Of a DNA stretch of 64,000 bases, positions 35,150 to 47,615 are shown piece by piece (position 1 is the stretch's first letter; each line of letters opens with the position of its first letter). Source of the DNA: Hanleya hanleyi. Lineage: Eukaryota > Mollusca > Polyplacophora > Lepidopleurida > Hanleyidae. The stretch spans positions 1 to 64,000 of the forward strand of contig JAVTVY010020300.1 of assembly GCA_036873755.1 (NCBI GenBank), read 5' to 3'. The translations under genes and the position numbers were made by a program. The notes beneath the pieces are model-generated. The model had not been told where the DNA came from, made no database searches, and saw only the letters and a list, made by a program, of their open reading frames with translations.

Positions 35150-35650
35150 ATCTGGCCTGGGGGGTGGGGGGGGGGGGGCCGAAATGGCCCCCCTACCAAA
35201 CTTTTTGCGCTATCTCCGGAACGACAAAAAATGGAGAGCTGAAACTCCTTGACTTTATAGTTTATCATATTGGGGTCATCTTGAGCCTATTTGGACAACC
35301 CGTCGAGCAGTGGATCATGGGCAGATTCAAGATGGCGGCCACGTGGGGTACCAGAAAAGTGATATTTTTGTCATATTTCTTCAAAATTTCTGCTTTCCCG
35401 CGATGAAAAGTGGGCAAAAATTATTATATTTCACATCACATTAATATTTACTAATTTATCATGCAGTTATTCCGGAGAAATTGCATAAATAAAAAATTCG
35501 GAAAGTTCGACCGAAAAATCGACCACAAATGCCGTTTTTGAAAATGACGTCACTGTGACGTCATTAAAGCGGCCATCTTGGATTTTTTTTTACATTTTCT
35601 GGTAGATCCTGACCCAGAGGTATAATGTAGTAAGTTTCAGCTCCCTGGCT
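35150..35650 (+). repeat. CCCCCTACCAAACTTTTT-type dispersed repeat
   Basis: Starts with a G run (35158-35180), then GGCCCCCCTACCAAACTTTT, GCGCTATCTCCGGAACGACA, AGATGGCGGCCACGTGGGGT and CAAGATGGCCGC-type words. Homologous to 31505-31870 in opposite orientation. No coding capacity is inferred. Confidence 0.6.
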
Positions 35651-36907
35651 CAAGGGGTAAGGATACGTCCCGTAAAGCCCTGGTCAGATTGGGTTAAACA
35701 AAATCCTACATCACAGTGGCGTTTTCTCCCCACTCAATCCTATTAAGCAATGTTTTTATTTTTTTTTTATTTGATACATCTGACATATCGCTACAAGCAT
35801 AGGAATTTGGCCTCAAAACACAGATACATTTATATGTACAATTGATGTGATTGCCTTATTAATACGTCTCATCAGCGCGAAACATTATGGTACGTACACA
35901 TTTTTCACAAAAGTATTGCTGATGTGCGAATAAAAATACAATATTCAATTACATTAAATTTTGCTTTCTTAGATATCTAGATCGCGTAGGATCCCAAGAC
36001 TTATCCATCAGAACATGCATGCCTAAAAGCTTTGGTCATTGATAAAATGGCCACCTGAAAGTCTCTATAGTTTATGTCAATACTATTGGCACATCAATAT
36101 CCAGTAATTTATGTTAACATTACTGGCACCTAGATGTATTTTAATTCATCACATCATTAAGGACACATTGATATCCACTAATTATTTCATCATCATGGGA
36201 ATCTTGATGGGCGTACATGAGCGAAAGTTAAGTCGATAGTCCAACAGTCAAACAGAACGACCAGCGATTTGAGATGGCGACGCCTCAAACCACAACAATC
36301 ACTGAGGGGACTTTCAGGTAGAGAGGAATATATTCGCTGCAGCAGATTCTTGCTCTGTATTCAGTTGTTAATTTATTATCTCTCATACGTGGGGCATTAC
36401 GTTTGTATGACAATGCATGGGCAATATAATGGATTTGCCATGTCTGCAAAGTGAAGCTTCATTTTTTTTATCTAATGCGAGTATCAATCACGGTTGGCGA
36501 CTTAGTGAACATCAACAAAGCGAACTTCCCTGAAGCGAGAAGCTTATTTTGTTCATGTTTACATCTGCAGATTGATGTCCTTTTCTCGCTTTAAATTACA
36601 CCCAGGTTTCAGTCTCTCTGCGACTTCTAAATTGACCAAAGGACTATAAGGCTATTCAAAGAAAGTCATATTATTAATATTCCTATTTTCAAATACTCGA
36701 AACTGATCATCTCCATGTAGATAATCATATAGTGTTCAGTATATAATCATTTGTTCGGCGCTAGTGGCGTGTGCGGCAAAGACGAACAAGCATAATTCTC
36801 TCCAAATCCTGTGACAAGGAACATAAATGCTGACATCAGAGAAGAAATCCCACAACTTGGTAGCGATACTTGAGATGACAAGGCGGTTCAAGACTTATGG
36901 TTCGAGG
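35651..36907. other. Gene-less stretch downstream of the ubiquitin-like gene
   Basis: Probably holds the 3' UTR and poly(A) site of the minus-strand gene at 36908; the complement of AATAAA (TTTATT) occurs near 36372. Nothing else recognised. Confidence 0.4.
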
Positions 36908-37378
36908 TTACTTCGACTTTACAGCAGACGCCATAACTATGTTAAAGATAACGATTGCGCCGGGCTTGATTTCGTAATGCGCCAAATTATGGGGTTCACA
37001 AAGTGTCTCTTCCTCGTACGTCAGCATCTGTCTGTCGGGTGGACATCCTTCCTTTTCATGAATTAGAATCTTCAGCGCTTCCACTGTGAATTGAGGGCTC
37101 ACCTTCATTGGAGACAAATTTCCTTCTCCCTTCTTGACAAATATTTCCATATTACCCCCTCCTCGCTCTACCAAGAATACGGTCGAATCACCGCCAATAA
37201 AGTAGTCCGATAAGGTAAGCGGATCGTCCATAGCAGATCCCGCAATGACCAGCGACTGTTTATCCTCGGGGATCGACGTTCGCTTCTTTATCATGGTCTT
37301 GACCTCGGCAGTGGTCGTATCAGGCTCCACGTCTATAGAGAACGTTTTCCCGTCCATCTGTTTCACCTGCAGTTTCAT
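36908..37378 (-). CDS. Tandem ubiquitin-like protein (two UBL domains), no terminal GG
   Basis: A single-exon 156-residue frame starting MKLQVKQMDGKTFSIDVEPD. Domain 1 (residues 1-74) follows ubiquitin closely in pattern: VEP near 17-19, IPEDKQSLVIAG for IPPDQQRLIFAG, LSDY at 56-59, and it ends ERGG. Domain 2 (77-147) restarts as MEIFVKK, echoing the polyubiquitin junction, and is more diverged. Relative to ubiquitin, Lys6, Lys11 and Lys27 are kept in domain 1, Ile44 becomes Val, and the Lys48 and Lys63 positions become Ser and Gly. The chain ends MASAVKSK, so it cannot be conjugated through a C-terminal GG unless it is cleaved after ERGG(G). The layout recalls ISG15 and FAT10, but orthology is not claimed. 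No intron or RBS-like guide decides the start; the ATG is the first in frame. Confidence 0.85.
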   Translation of the reverse strand: MKLQVKQMDGKTFSIDVEPDTTTAEVKTMIKKRTSIPEDKQSLVIAGSAMDDPLTLSDYFIGGDSTVFLVERGGGNMEIFVKKGEGNLSPMKVSPQFTVEALKILIHEKEGCPPDRQMLTYEEETLCEPHNLAHYEIKPGAIVIFNIVMASAVKSK

Positions 37379-38478
37379 CCTGTTCTCTTCTTTCTATCCC
37401 AATACAAGTAGAAAAGTAGAATCAAAAATTATAAATCATCGTCATATTATGGAGTAATTTCCAAGATAATTGATCGTTTTGGATGAAACCTGGCATCAGA
37501 CATCTGTTACTCAGAACTGATCTTTGACATAAGTTTTATGCTTATCGGTCAGATCTGACAGAACAACACAATTAACATGTCGGCAGTACCAGTGAAGGTG
37601 CTATTTTGTACATTTTAAGAATCAAATGGTGTTATTTCTTATTGTTGCAGCTACAATTGGTCAGATTCAGGTATCTCCATGTAACCCCATTGAGAATGCA
37701 CGGGTCACCCTTGTTGCAAATTCCTGTGGCAATTAACCCACGTACTACCAATTGCCAAAATGCATACATAGAATTGAAGAAGAGCATCTCCTTGATAAAA
37801 GCAAGATATTTTACACACATTTGGTGCATTTGTGCACCAGAAAAATTGAATTCTCAGCCAAAATTTGAAATAAAGAGTTTTTACTTCTTTTTTTCAAATG
37901 AGATTTTTCGACAGACAAAACGAACAAATGGCAAGAATTTGAAAGGCGTTGAGTTGAGAGCTTCCTTTTCAAACATGTGTAAAATTGAACGCTGCGAGTG
38001 TAACGGCACAATGTATCCAAAGTAGCACTGTGCCCCATACTGAATTTGGTGATATCTCTGCTCAAATGTTTGAACTTGAACAAGCAGTCCGGAGATGTTC
38101 ATTCCAAGCCAAAGATCTAACATGTTAACCACACAATTCTCCTCGCAATGTTCGCTGCTTTTGTTACGCAAATTTTCACGCATTTTATGAAAACTATGAG
38201 ATAAATAGAATCCAAACACATCAATGTAACAACTGTGCCTCGCCATATTAAACGAGTGTTGATCATTCATTTGTTGATTAAAGGAGGCGATTTTCCCTGT
38301 CTGTTGCCTCGCTCGAAGCCGGCGATATATTGTGACGTAATGCTCAGGTATTCCGCAACTCCTTTTCAATCTAATGGGGAATCTGATTCATATTCTCATA
38401 CTATTGTAACTGCTGTGGACCAGCGAACCTAACAGGCCTTAATATAAGACAAGTTTTACATAATTACTTCTCCGTTCA
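37379..38478. other. Gene-less stretch upstream of the ubiquitin-like gene
   Basis: Presumed promoter region next to 37378, with no certain TATA box. A 162-codon minus frame (37881-38369) overlaps a 139-codon plus frame (37606-38025). Neither shows a known domain, and one such frame per window is expected by chance. Confidence 0.4.
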
Positions 38479-38484
38479 TAGTTA

Positions 38485-39754
38485 GGCTTCCGACGAAAGT
38501 CGGAAGACTTCTTATTATTGTTCGGATTATTATTATTATTCTCCCTGATTTTGTGGGTGCTAAATCTCAGCAATCGTCAAGCCGATCATGCTCAAGCTTC
38601 ACACACATATTAGACATGTGGAGATCTAGTGCATATTGAAAATTGGTTGTGATTGGTCACAGGGTTCAGCGGCCATCTTGGATTTACTCCGTTTTTAAAA
38701 AAATCTTCTAAACCCTACTCCTCTGGAACCAGTGAAGCAATCAAGGCGAAATTTGCTACACATAATCAATGGATCAAGGTCTCTCAATCTTCTATTTGAA
38801 AAGTTGCCTCGGAAAACAAAATGGCCGCCAGCGACCAATCAAAATGGCCGAATTTTCAAGTAACGGATTTGGACGGGGAAAGTAACGAAGTATATGTTAC
38901 ATGATACGGTGATCGCAAATATGCAAAAATGTTGCTCCTAGATCACGTGGTTTGGCCGCCATCTTGAATTTTGTCAAAAACGGAACACATGTTTAAAGAG
39001 CTGTAACTCCTGAACCGTTGGAGATACGGGCTTCCAATTTGTTGCATTTTATTCTCCATGAGCTGCTCTTTTACAAATATGCCATTCATTTTTTCATAGC
39101 TCTAATAGCCTTGCCGCTATAGAGCAATCAATGTTGTCATATTTTCAAATAAAATCCGAAAATCCCATAATTTGAGAAGTAATTTTGTTCAATATTACAC
39201 AAACGGCGAGTCAGATTATTCTCAGTTTTGGCGTACATACTCCTTGTATTACTGATATGATGACAGTGAAATTACAGCATGATCGTTCTAATGGTTTCGG
39301 AGGTATGGTAGAACGTCAAATTTGAGTAGGTCTGAGCATGTGGATGAAACTATACTTCACAAAAGCAGCCTGTGAGAGGCGCTATCTCCGGGCGACTAAT
39401 TTCCAAGCTCAACTTTCTTCATTCAAGTCTTTGTCTGGACTCCAGGGACCGTTTTGTGTACCTATTTCAACGTTCTAACATTTTCGGTTCGATGAAGGAG
39501 CCATCTAGGGCGCACACAAAGGCCAGAAACGTGTTTCCCACGTGCTGCTGACCAAGAAAAAGTATTTTTTGAAGCTCTAAACCCATTTCTGGATTTTTGG
39601 CATGTTGCCAACAGTGGAGTAAATGAGCCTGCACGTTCCACGGGGTGGCTAGACGGCTGTTAAACGCACACCACAAGTATCTGCGCATGAAATATGGCTA
39701 TCGCAATTGCAAAGACAGCCTAGATATGGAAGCCATCATAACTGCTTGCAGTTC
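38485..39754 (+). mobile_element. Hairpin-headed dispersed repeat with 6-bp flanking duplication
   Basis: Begins with the stem-loop GGCTTCCGACGAAAGTCGG followed by AAGACTTCTTATTATT and (ATT)n, and ends with a small hairpin AACTGCTTGCAGTT. TAGTTA flanks it at 38479-38484 and 39755-39760. The body contains repeated phrases typical of such repeats (GGCCGCCATCTTGAATTTTG, CTGTAACTCCTGAACCGTTG, GGAGATACGGGCTTCCAATT). No protein is encoded. The TCTAG end and 3' hairpin faintly recall Helitrons, but the duplication argues against that. Confidence 0.6.
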
Positions 39755-39760
39755 TAGTTA

Positions 39761-42700
39761 CAACTTGTATCTTTTCGCTGCCCTCAAAGGAAAACTCCAA
39801 TAAAGAAATTATATAGATGTGTAACATTTAATGTTTTGCTTTGCTGGATTGTCACAATATTCAACAATTGAATAAGTGGTTTTGCTGTGCATGTGTGTGG
39901 AGTTTTGTGTGTGGAACTATTCACGAATTATAATAACAAGTGATTAATTAAGTTGGCGGTAGGCTGTCTTTATTTCTATTGCACTTTAAAGTCCAAAATC
40001 AAGAGGAGGACAAAAGCGAATAAATGAATTTTTTTTTTTTTATGATCTGGAGATTCGAACCCAAAAGTCGGCGTTGCTTTAATCTATAGTCCAACACCGT
40101 ATCCATTCGGTCAAACAGCTGTTACAATTTTTAGTTGGTGGAATCATGGCGGTGCACTACACCCTTACAGAGCATTCCAAGCGTTTTGACATAATTCTTC
40201 TATATTATGAAAATATGACACCTTTAACAAAAACGATTTTTCAGCATCATTTAGGATCAAACCAACCAAATTCGGATATCTACGATTCCTTTTGGTTAAA
40301 AAAGTCAAATTTATATGAAAGGTATTCCCTCCCAGAATATCACCAAAACTTACAATAGCAAACGAGTGCCTATTTTCTCATGCCAGTAATATTGCTTTTG
40401 ACTCATCTCTTCTCGGTGAAAATCCAGAATACGAAAACTCAGCATTTACTCTCTCAAGTTTATAACTTTCGACGTAAACACGAGGAAATTATATTTTCGG
40501 TTTATAAACGCATCACACCAAGGGAATTACGGTCAAACCGAACACTTCCTTTCGCAACGTTTAACCTCGTGATCCAGCGCAAGCAAGGGAGTATGTTTGT
40601 AGCAGCAGGAAAGTGAATTAATTAGCGGGAGAATGGTAGATCCATATTCCAGGAGCTATTTCTTGTGGGAGGTCCTTATGAGGAGTTCGCTTTAGTTGGG
40701 CCCATGACAAAACCCCCAAAGACCAACATCCATAACACAAAATACGGGTACTCCCCCCCCCCACCATGCACCTTGTATTGAAAAAACATATTTTGTTGTA
40801 TTTTGTCTCCCCTTGTATAAAAAAGGCTTATTTTGTAGTAATTTGTCTCAACAATTAGGATCTTTATTACCTTTGTTTACTATAAAATTAAACATTATAA
40901 AGTTATTACATTTAACATAGACAGGATGAGAGATTTTAAACAAATTTCAAACAGCAATCCAGTGTCTTTAGAAAAGATGCCGCTGAGGTATCAACACATC
41001 TTTTGCACGATGCCGGAGGGCAATCATTAACCACAAACGAGTGAGACGCGCGACCAGGGATATTAAGATTCGACTAAGGAATCTCTGCATAGATTTCAGA
41101 GATAAACGCAAGGCGTACACGAAATGCTACGTGGCATTGGTCACAACATAAGGATTAGAAAAATTGCTTCTTTACATGTAGGTGACTGATCCTAAATTTA
41201 CAGTTGTGTATGGCGCATTATACATATGAACACATGATAAATACAACTGTTTTTTAAGCACTGTAAATAATCATTTTTATAGATCTATATTTCCAAAAGC
41301 AATGAATTTGGTTCATTAATTGCATTCGTCATGTGATGAACTTAAATAGTTCCTATGCATTGTAGTATATACGCAAGCATGTACTTTTAAGCAATATGGT
41401 TAAAAATATCTCCGGTGAAATAGTTGCATTTGTTCCTTATTTTATAATTAATGTAGGGATTTTATCTGTTTTTTGTTGTGTTTTTTTTTTGCGGTGGTGC
41501 TTTTGTCTGTGAAGACTTCGTGCGAAATGTTCGCCGATATTCTACGAGATCCCATGCATAATAGGCCAGTCACGACCATTTCTACCTTTTCTCTTTGACG
41601 ATGATTGCCGTTTACTTCACGGAGATTAACGCCTTCCCACGGCACAATCTTTTGATATTTTCTACCCCTAACAAAGCCAGACTTTTCGGCGGGAGTAACT
41701 CGTTGATTTTTACGGTTTTCCATGTACCCTGTCTGGAAATGATGCCATATTTGGTTACTGTTTAAGGATAATGTTTATATATTAGACCACGAGCTACCGT
41801 GTGTAATTACTGTGGGCGTGATTTTGAAATTGTTTCAACAAGCTAGTTACCTGATTGGCTAACAATAGTAGTTTCAGATTCGCACGGGATTTTTTAGGGC
41901 TGAATTCAGATATAATATTCCATGATATTATATCTGAGTTTACTGAGATTGCAGACAAATGTACGGTTCGTGATAGATCACTAAAAGTGATCTAGTTTGG
42001 AGGTGTTCGTTAAATTGACTATCTTTATAACCATAACGTTAATTTCAGAAAAAATGTTATCGGAGATTGCAAATCAAAGTACATAAAGTACTGAGGTGGT
42101 GTTTTCAACAAAAACTGGATTATAATTGTCAAATTTCCGGAGCACTGATTAGTCACTTAATACCAAGGCGGCTGCGTATTGTGCAGCTGAATGTTGTAAC
42201 GCATTGATAAAAAAAAATACAGAGGTAATCAAAGTTACTGTACATATTACTTAAGTTGGAAGTAAATTAGTTTCCCTTTTTCGTGTGATACAAGTCGATC
42301 GACTGAGTAGTTTGGGAGATATTGAGGGGGAAAGACAAACTCGGATCAGATCATTTCTTTTGTACATATTAATTGGGCAGTCGGGATGCAGACTGACAGA
42401 CAGCAAGAATATTGAAGTCCCCTGCGTTGGGGTGTACAACAGACTGTGTAAGGAAGTAAAGTAGGTCGGTTTATATAGCGAGATAATTTCGTTGCAGCCA
42501 AATATGATTGTATGTGCTATAATAGAAATTGTTAGATATTTAATTTGCTCTCATGGTATCAGTTTTTCATGGATTGATACATTTGAGGACAATGGCCTAT
42601 TACACCTCCTGTTTAGATTGACATTTTTCTGTGACATAAAGAAGAGAAAGGCAGAGAGAAGGCAGAGAGATGAAAGATATAATTTATAAACAACACAGAA

Positions 42701-42777
42701 ACACAGGTATAGATTAATAAAATATATTTATTTGGCCAACAAATGGGTCAGACTAAGCTGCCAGTTGGTGTCGCTTG
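39761..42777. other. Gene-less stretch with small palindromes
   Basis: Short frames at 40146-40358, 40380-40616 and 41448-41723 (minus, lysine/arginine-rich) lack domains. Palindromes CAGATATAATAT..ATATTATATCTG (41907-41938) and AGATCACTAAAAGTGATCT (about 41976) are visible. A tRNA-like SINE lies at 40030-40125. Confidence 0.4.
40030..40125 (-). repeat. tRNA-derived SINE head with A-rich tail
   Basis: On the minus strand: CTGTTTGACCGAATGGATAC (A-box-like), then GGTGTTGGACTATAGATTAA, then GGGTTCGAATCTCC (B-box-like), followed by an A run (40029-40041 complement). The arm pairing is incomplete, so a functional tRNA is unlikely. Confidence 0.5.
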
Positions 42778-42778
42778 A

Positions 42779-43180
42779 CTTTCGCCCGATTGGCTCACCA
42801 TGTGAATGGATGTGCCCGATTGGCTTTCGCCCGATTGGCGTAAGCCATGTTGGCTTACGCCCGATTGGCTTTCGCCCGATTGGCTCACCATGTGAATGGA
42901 TGTGCCCGATTGGCTTTCGCCCGATTGGCGTAAGCCATGTTGGCTTACGCCCGATTGGCTTACGCCAGTGAATGGCTCACCATGTGAATGGGTGTGCCCG
43001 ATTGGCTTTCGCCCGAATGGCATGTGAATGGGTGTGCCCGAATGGCTTTCGCCCGAATGGCATGTGAATGGGTGTGCCCGAATGGCTTTCGCCCGAATAG
43101 CATGTGAATGGGTGTGCCCGAGTGGCTTTCGCCTGAATGGCATGTGAATGGGTGTGCCCGAATGGCTTTCGCCCGAATGG
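42779..43180. repeat. Mini-satellite: two 90-bp units followed by five 40-bp units
   Basis: A 90-bp unit (TTCGCCCGATTGGCTCACCA) starts at 42781 and 42871. Exact 40-bp units beginning CATGTGAATGGGTGTGCCCG then start at 42981, 43021, 43061, 43101 and 43141. Both share the words CCGATTGGCTTTCGCC and GTGAATGG. Scattered GTGAATGGCT words continue to about 43330 and reappear at 46300-46340 and 52888-52930. The 131-codon antisense frame over it is an artefact. Confidence 0.85.
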
Positions 43181-43774
43181 CTTATACCTGTGAATTGCTC
43201 ACCGTGAATGACTGGCCAAGTGAAATGAATTGCTCATTGCGAATGGCTGCCGTGAATGCTGTGTGAATGGCTGTCGTGTGAATGGATAGAGTGTGAATGC
43301 AGATAGTTGCTGCGTGAATGGATATCCCTGCGAATGGTAGATTATATACTGAGTTAACATACTTTATACAGAGATATGAAAGTGTGTGAACCAACATAAG
43401 CATTACATACCAATTACTTAATGAGCTTGCTCCCTATATGATATTACTATGCATTCGATAGCCTTATGAAACATCTTTGGGGACATATAGTTATGCCCAA
43501 AAAATGAGACTAGATATGAAAATATCTAGTTGAGATGCCCCAAAGAGGAAATAAAAAATAGAGGTATTTCAGTTGACAAGGTATTTAACAACAAAGTTAT
43601 TGGAACTGCCACCTGGGTGACCTTGTTATGTAACTGAAATGTTTGAGTTGTTGAGCAAGAATATAATTTACAATCGCAAACATTAGTGTGAGCACAAATG
43701 GCACTTGTTGCGGAGACAGACGATATCAATATGATTTAGTATGCATTACCCCTTGTGCTACACAGTGGCGTTAA

Positions 43775-44933
43775 GGATAGCTATCCCCTTAGAGGCAGTT
43801 TTTGCACCCCCATGACAATTTGTCGTCTGTATCAATAAATATACAAGATAACCATAATAAACTATATATTTTATGAAAGCATATATCGTAGGGATTCCAA
43901 CTATATGATTTGTATAACTGACGCTGCTACTGTGTAGAAAATATTCCAATTTAAAAAAATTAAAATGAAAACAATAGCGTCCATTTTTCAATTGAAATTT
44001 CATGAAAACTGCTGGTCTTGTTTCAACTTTGATGACATACCTTGGTAGGAGACCATTCGAATTAGTAAACCTTATCTCATTTTTTTTAATTTTTGCCTGG
44101 TTTTGTTTTTATAGCTATTTTACTAAAATAAATTGAAAAAATGTACTTTTTTACGGTCGTTTGTCTTAAAAGTTGAATAATTAAAAAGCTAATCCGAACT
44201 TACAAAAAGTGAGATAGAGTTTACTAGATCACCTTATAAGTAACAAGCATGCCAAATTTCAGAAGCGTAGCATGGATACTTTTCGAAAAATAAACGTTTA
44301 AATCTCGGATTTTGTACAAAAATGAAAGGCTAGAAATCGGGCAAAATGTGTCCAGCTATACATCTGATGAATTAATCCCTATTTTTCGCTTGAATTCTAT
44401 TGTCAAATACATTTTTAATCTGTCTAATGGGACCTACTCGAATTCCTGTTTATTCTGGATAACTATTACACTGAGTTTTTTTCATCAAGTCGGTTTAAAG
44501 TCCAATTTAAACTTAAAAACCTGCTAAAACTTGTTCACACCTGTGTAGATTCCTTCACGGCGGGTGTCTGAGTGAAGTGTCACTGTCATAATTAGAAACA
44601 AAAATAAGGATGTTTGCATGGTTTTGATCAGAAGGGGGTACATTGATGTAAATAAGTAGGACTGATAGATAATTAGCTTACCATAATACTGCGGAAATGA
44701 GTTTTGGAAAGGGAAATTTAACAGACAAAAATAATAGTAGCCAAGCCCAAGCTAAGGCAATCTGTTTAATTGTTCCAGTGCCTCGGAAACTAATTTTTTA
44801 ATCCTAATATTGAAGCACTTCTATTTATAATTTTTATTTCATTTTTTCACCAAATGTTAGAGGAAATAGTGAATATCTGAATGAAGAAATAAAAAAAATG
44901 ACCAATTTTGACCCTCTAAGGGAATAGCTATCC
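43775..44933. mobile_element. 1.16-kb element with TIRs and TTAA duplication
   Basis: Terminal inverted repeats GGATAGCTATYCCCTTAGAG at 43775 and at the right end differ by one base, and each tip abuts TTAA (43771-43774 and 44934-44937). TTAA targets are typical of piggyBac and Kolobok elements. The interior has a second inverted pair (GTAAACCTTATCTC at about 44066 against GAGATAGAGTTTAC at about 44213) and no transposase, so it is non-autonomous. Confidence 0.75.
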
Positions 44934-44937
44934 TTAA

Positions 44938-47374
44938 CTCTATGGGAAATAGTCAAAGATAAGATCACATTTATACAGTTAACACATACTACGCTTATTA
45001 GATGCAGGCTAAAAAACAGACAATAGTGCAAGAAATGCCTGGTGACATGGTTATAAAGCTCAAAGCTAATATCGTTGATCAAGGGAGCATTAAAGGTTAC
45101 CAAATGAATATGGCACATAATTATATAAGGATCAATAAAATGTCTAAACGGCAAGTCTAGGTTCATAACTAATCACCGTCGAAATATAGGTGAAGCACAA
45201 AAAACGCTCGTCTAAGATATGTACAGGATTTGCACAACTACTCGATCTGCTACACTTACCGTGTGATGATAGGAATGTTCATTGATCGAAATTCGACAGT
45301 CCGAATGCGACGCACTAATCAACATATAAAGCTGATACTACACAGATCAAAAGATAGCCATGACCCAACACAACAAAATTCTCGTAACCTGCAAGTATAG
45401 CCATGGGTGATGGAATCAGAATTCACCCCAAACAACGATTCAGATTGCTTTCAAGAGGACCAGACAAGTGCATGATAAAAACCATGGCTCAAAGAATGGT
45501 CAGTGTTTCAGTTAGGATACAGGTCCTGACATAGTTAAAAATTCCTCAACCTATGATCAGCTCGTGTGCGCAGTGGAAAGACATGAAATACAATACACAT
45601 TGGCATGGAAATAGATTAGAATCAGAGCTGTCACTATTCCAGGTAATGGTAAACAAGCAGAAATACGATACAGTAGGAAACAGAATTTTTAAGTCTATAG
45701 CAGGCAAAGTTAACAAAGAACACCTTTACACTTCTAGGGATGAAGCACAACTCTTTCCACTCTCCGATAAAATTCAGGACTCTACGAAATAATCCATATG
45801 CTACACATGAATGTGACGATGGAAATAATCACTGATTAGAATTATATCTAACAAAATATCGCACAGGTCATAATGATCGTCATCACCTGAGTATCCATAA
45901 GAGAATGATCCTTCAATACAGGGCTACAGTAGTGAACTTTGAACACACAGCGTTGCATATCCATAACTACATTTGACTGCACAGGATAAGCCCAAGTGCA
46001 TGTTTAACACAAGGATGAAGGTTGCAAAGATGTCGTAACCTGATTCATAAGATAATGCCCTCACACATGAGGTGGTAGTGCAAAAAAATAAAAAATAAAA
46101 AAAAATAAAGGGCATGAAAACAATACCTAAATGTAGTGAAATGTTCTTAAAATACCAGCCTTGTTATCGTAAATCCGAGCCTGTACAAATAGCAGTTACT
46201 ATCAGATTACAGAATGGTTCGATGGTTTACTCATAAGGGAATTAATGCAAGGCTATGGGCAATTACTAGAGAAATCTGAATCAAAACAAAGACTGGCCAA
46301 GTGAATGGCTGCACCGAGTGAATGGCTCACCATGCGAGTGACCGTGCCCTGATTGATTGAAATTGTAGTTTAAGGGCCGCTTCCCATTCGGATTTCGCGG
46401 CCCATCAACTCAATGTTTTATTTGGATTTCGCGGTACATTTCTTTGTTTTCTTTTAATATCTTTTCCAGCGCTAAATATATAAATAAATAAATGAATAAA
46501 TAAATAAATAAATAATGATAGATAACAATGATAGATTAGCAGGAGATATAAATAGAAGTAAATAAGAGTCGCTATGTACAAGTTCGTAAGTCTCTTTCGG
46601 GTTTTTTTGGTTAAGCTATACTAGTAAATATGAGTTCACTGTAGGTCTAATCGCGTGGATCATTCCTTTGTCTTGGTACCCCTTTGTACGCACAAAGCCG
46701 TCCAGAAAAAACTGGGAGAACCATGGGCGTCTTCAGGATTTTTCTAATCGACTTCCCTAACGACGCCCTTGGGAACAGGGTGGGTTCTTCCAGAAATCTG
46801 TGCCTGTAACAATTGCTTGGAGTGTGTATTGGGGCACAGGACGGCAGGTCTGCGTCCTATATTGTGTGAAAGTCAAAGGATGATATTCTGTGTTGTGGCG
46901 TCATTTCGGTGTCATATATAGCGTGTCTGTGTGGTTTAGGATTTGGTATTCTGGTTGCTCAGTTCGGTGGGGTAGCGTGTCTGGCGTGGTACAGGGTCGA
47001 GTATTCTGGACGTTCTTGTGGACCGACGATGATGATCTTCATCATGTTCATCTCCATTTGGTGCTGTTTCATAATATTTGTCGTCATAGGTGTTCTGTTT
47101 CATGGCTGGTCTTACTCGTGTGTTGTCTTCAGTGTGCTGTGCCTGTATTACAAAGAATAGAAGAGTTTGTAGTTTCTTGTTTTCTGGTGTTATTTTTTGC
47201 CATCGACTGGCACTATCGTGATCTAAGTCACACATGATCAATAGCAATAAATAATTAGGTACTAAATATTATAAATAAAAATATTATTATAGTTAAAGCC
47301 GATTGTGAATGTTTGATATAACCTCCAGTCTTCTGCCCCTGCATGAAAACCGGACGGTTAACATTCGTTAACGA
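44938..47374. other. Gene-less stretch left of the LINE
   Basis: Contains (AAAT)n at 46480-46518 and a segment at 46195-46290 that is a diverged direct copy of 53205-53290. Overlapping 83-115 codon frames on both strands at 46890-47247 have no known domain and may be old LINE 3' UTR. Confidence 0.4.
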
Positions 47375-47530
47375 GGGTTGGAAATAAGGGAACACAATTT
47401 GGTCAGAGCTCGTTATTAGGAGCTTTTAATTTGATCAGTGAATTTGTCTATGTTATTGCTATGGCATTTTGATTGGTTAGTGTCCAAATTTGATCAGTCA
47501 TTTCTGATCACTGACCCTTATTTCCGCCCC
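47375..47530. repeat. 156-bp MITE-like inverted repeat
   Basis: Ends GGGTTGGAAATAAGGG and the complement of GGGGCGGAAATAAGGG, with inner mirrored TTGATCAGT words. It lies immediately left of the LINE insertion site. No clear target duplication. Confidence 0.55.
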
Positions 47531-47615
47531 TGTAAAATAGTTTTGACTCTAAGCGTGCTACATTTATTCAAATTTGGTCCTACGTTTATTGGTGTCTTGG
47601 TGTAACCATATAGTA

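Noticed and set aside
37881..38369. 162-codon minus frame as a gene
   Set aside because: No domain, an overlapping 139-codon frame on the other strand, no start or splice context; about one frame of this length is expected by chance in this window.
40146..40616. Two adjacent frames resembling a helix-turn-helix N-terminus
   Set aside because: The resemblance (HYTLTEH..ILLYYEN) is too short, and the frames do not connect to any transposase domain.
42748..43143. 131-codon histidine/serine-rich repeat protein (minus)
   Set aside because: Entirely a translation of the 90- and 40-bp mini-satellite, with no independent coding evidence.
46890..47247. Overlapping 83-115 codon frames as a membrane protein gene
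   Set aside because: All three frames cover the same DNA on both strands with no domain; more likely old retroelement UTR.
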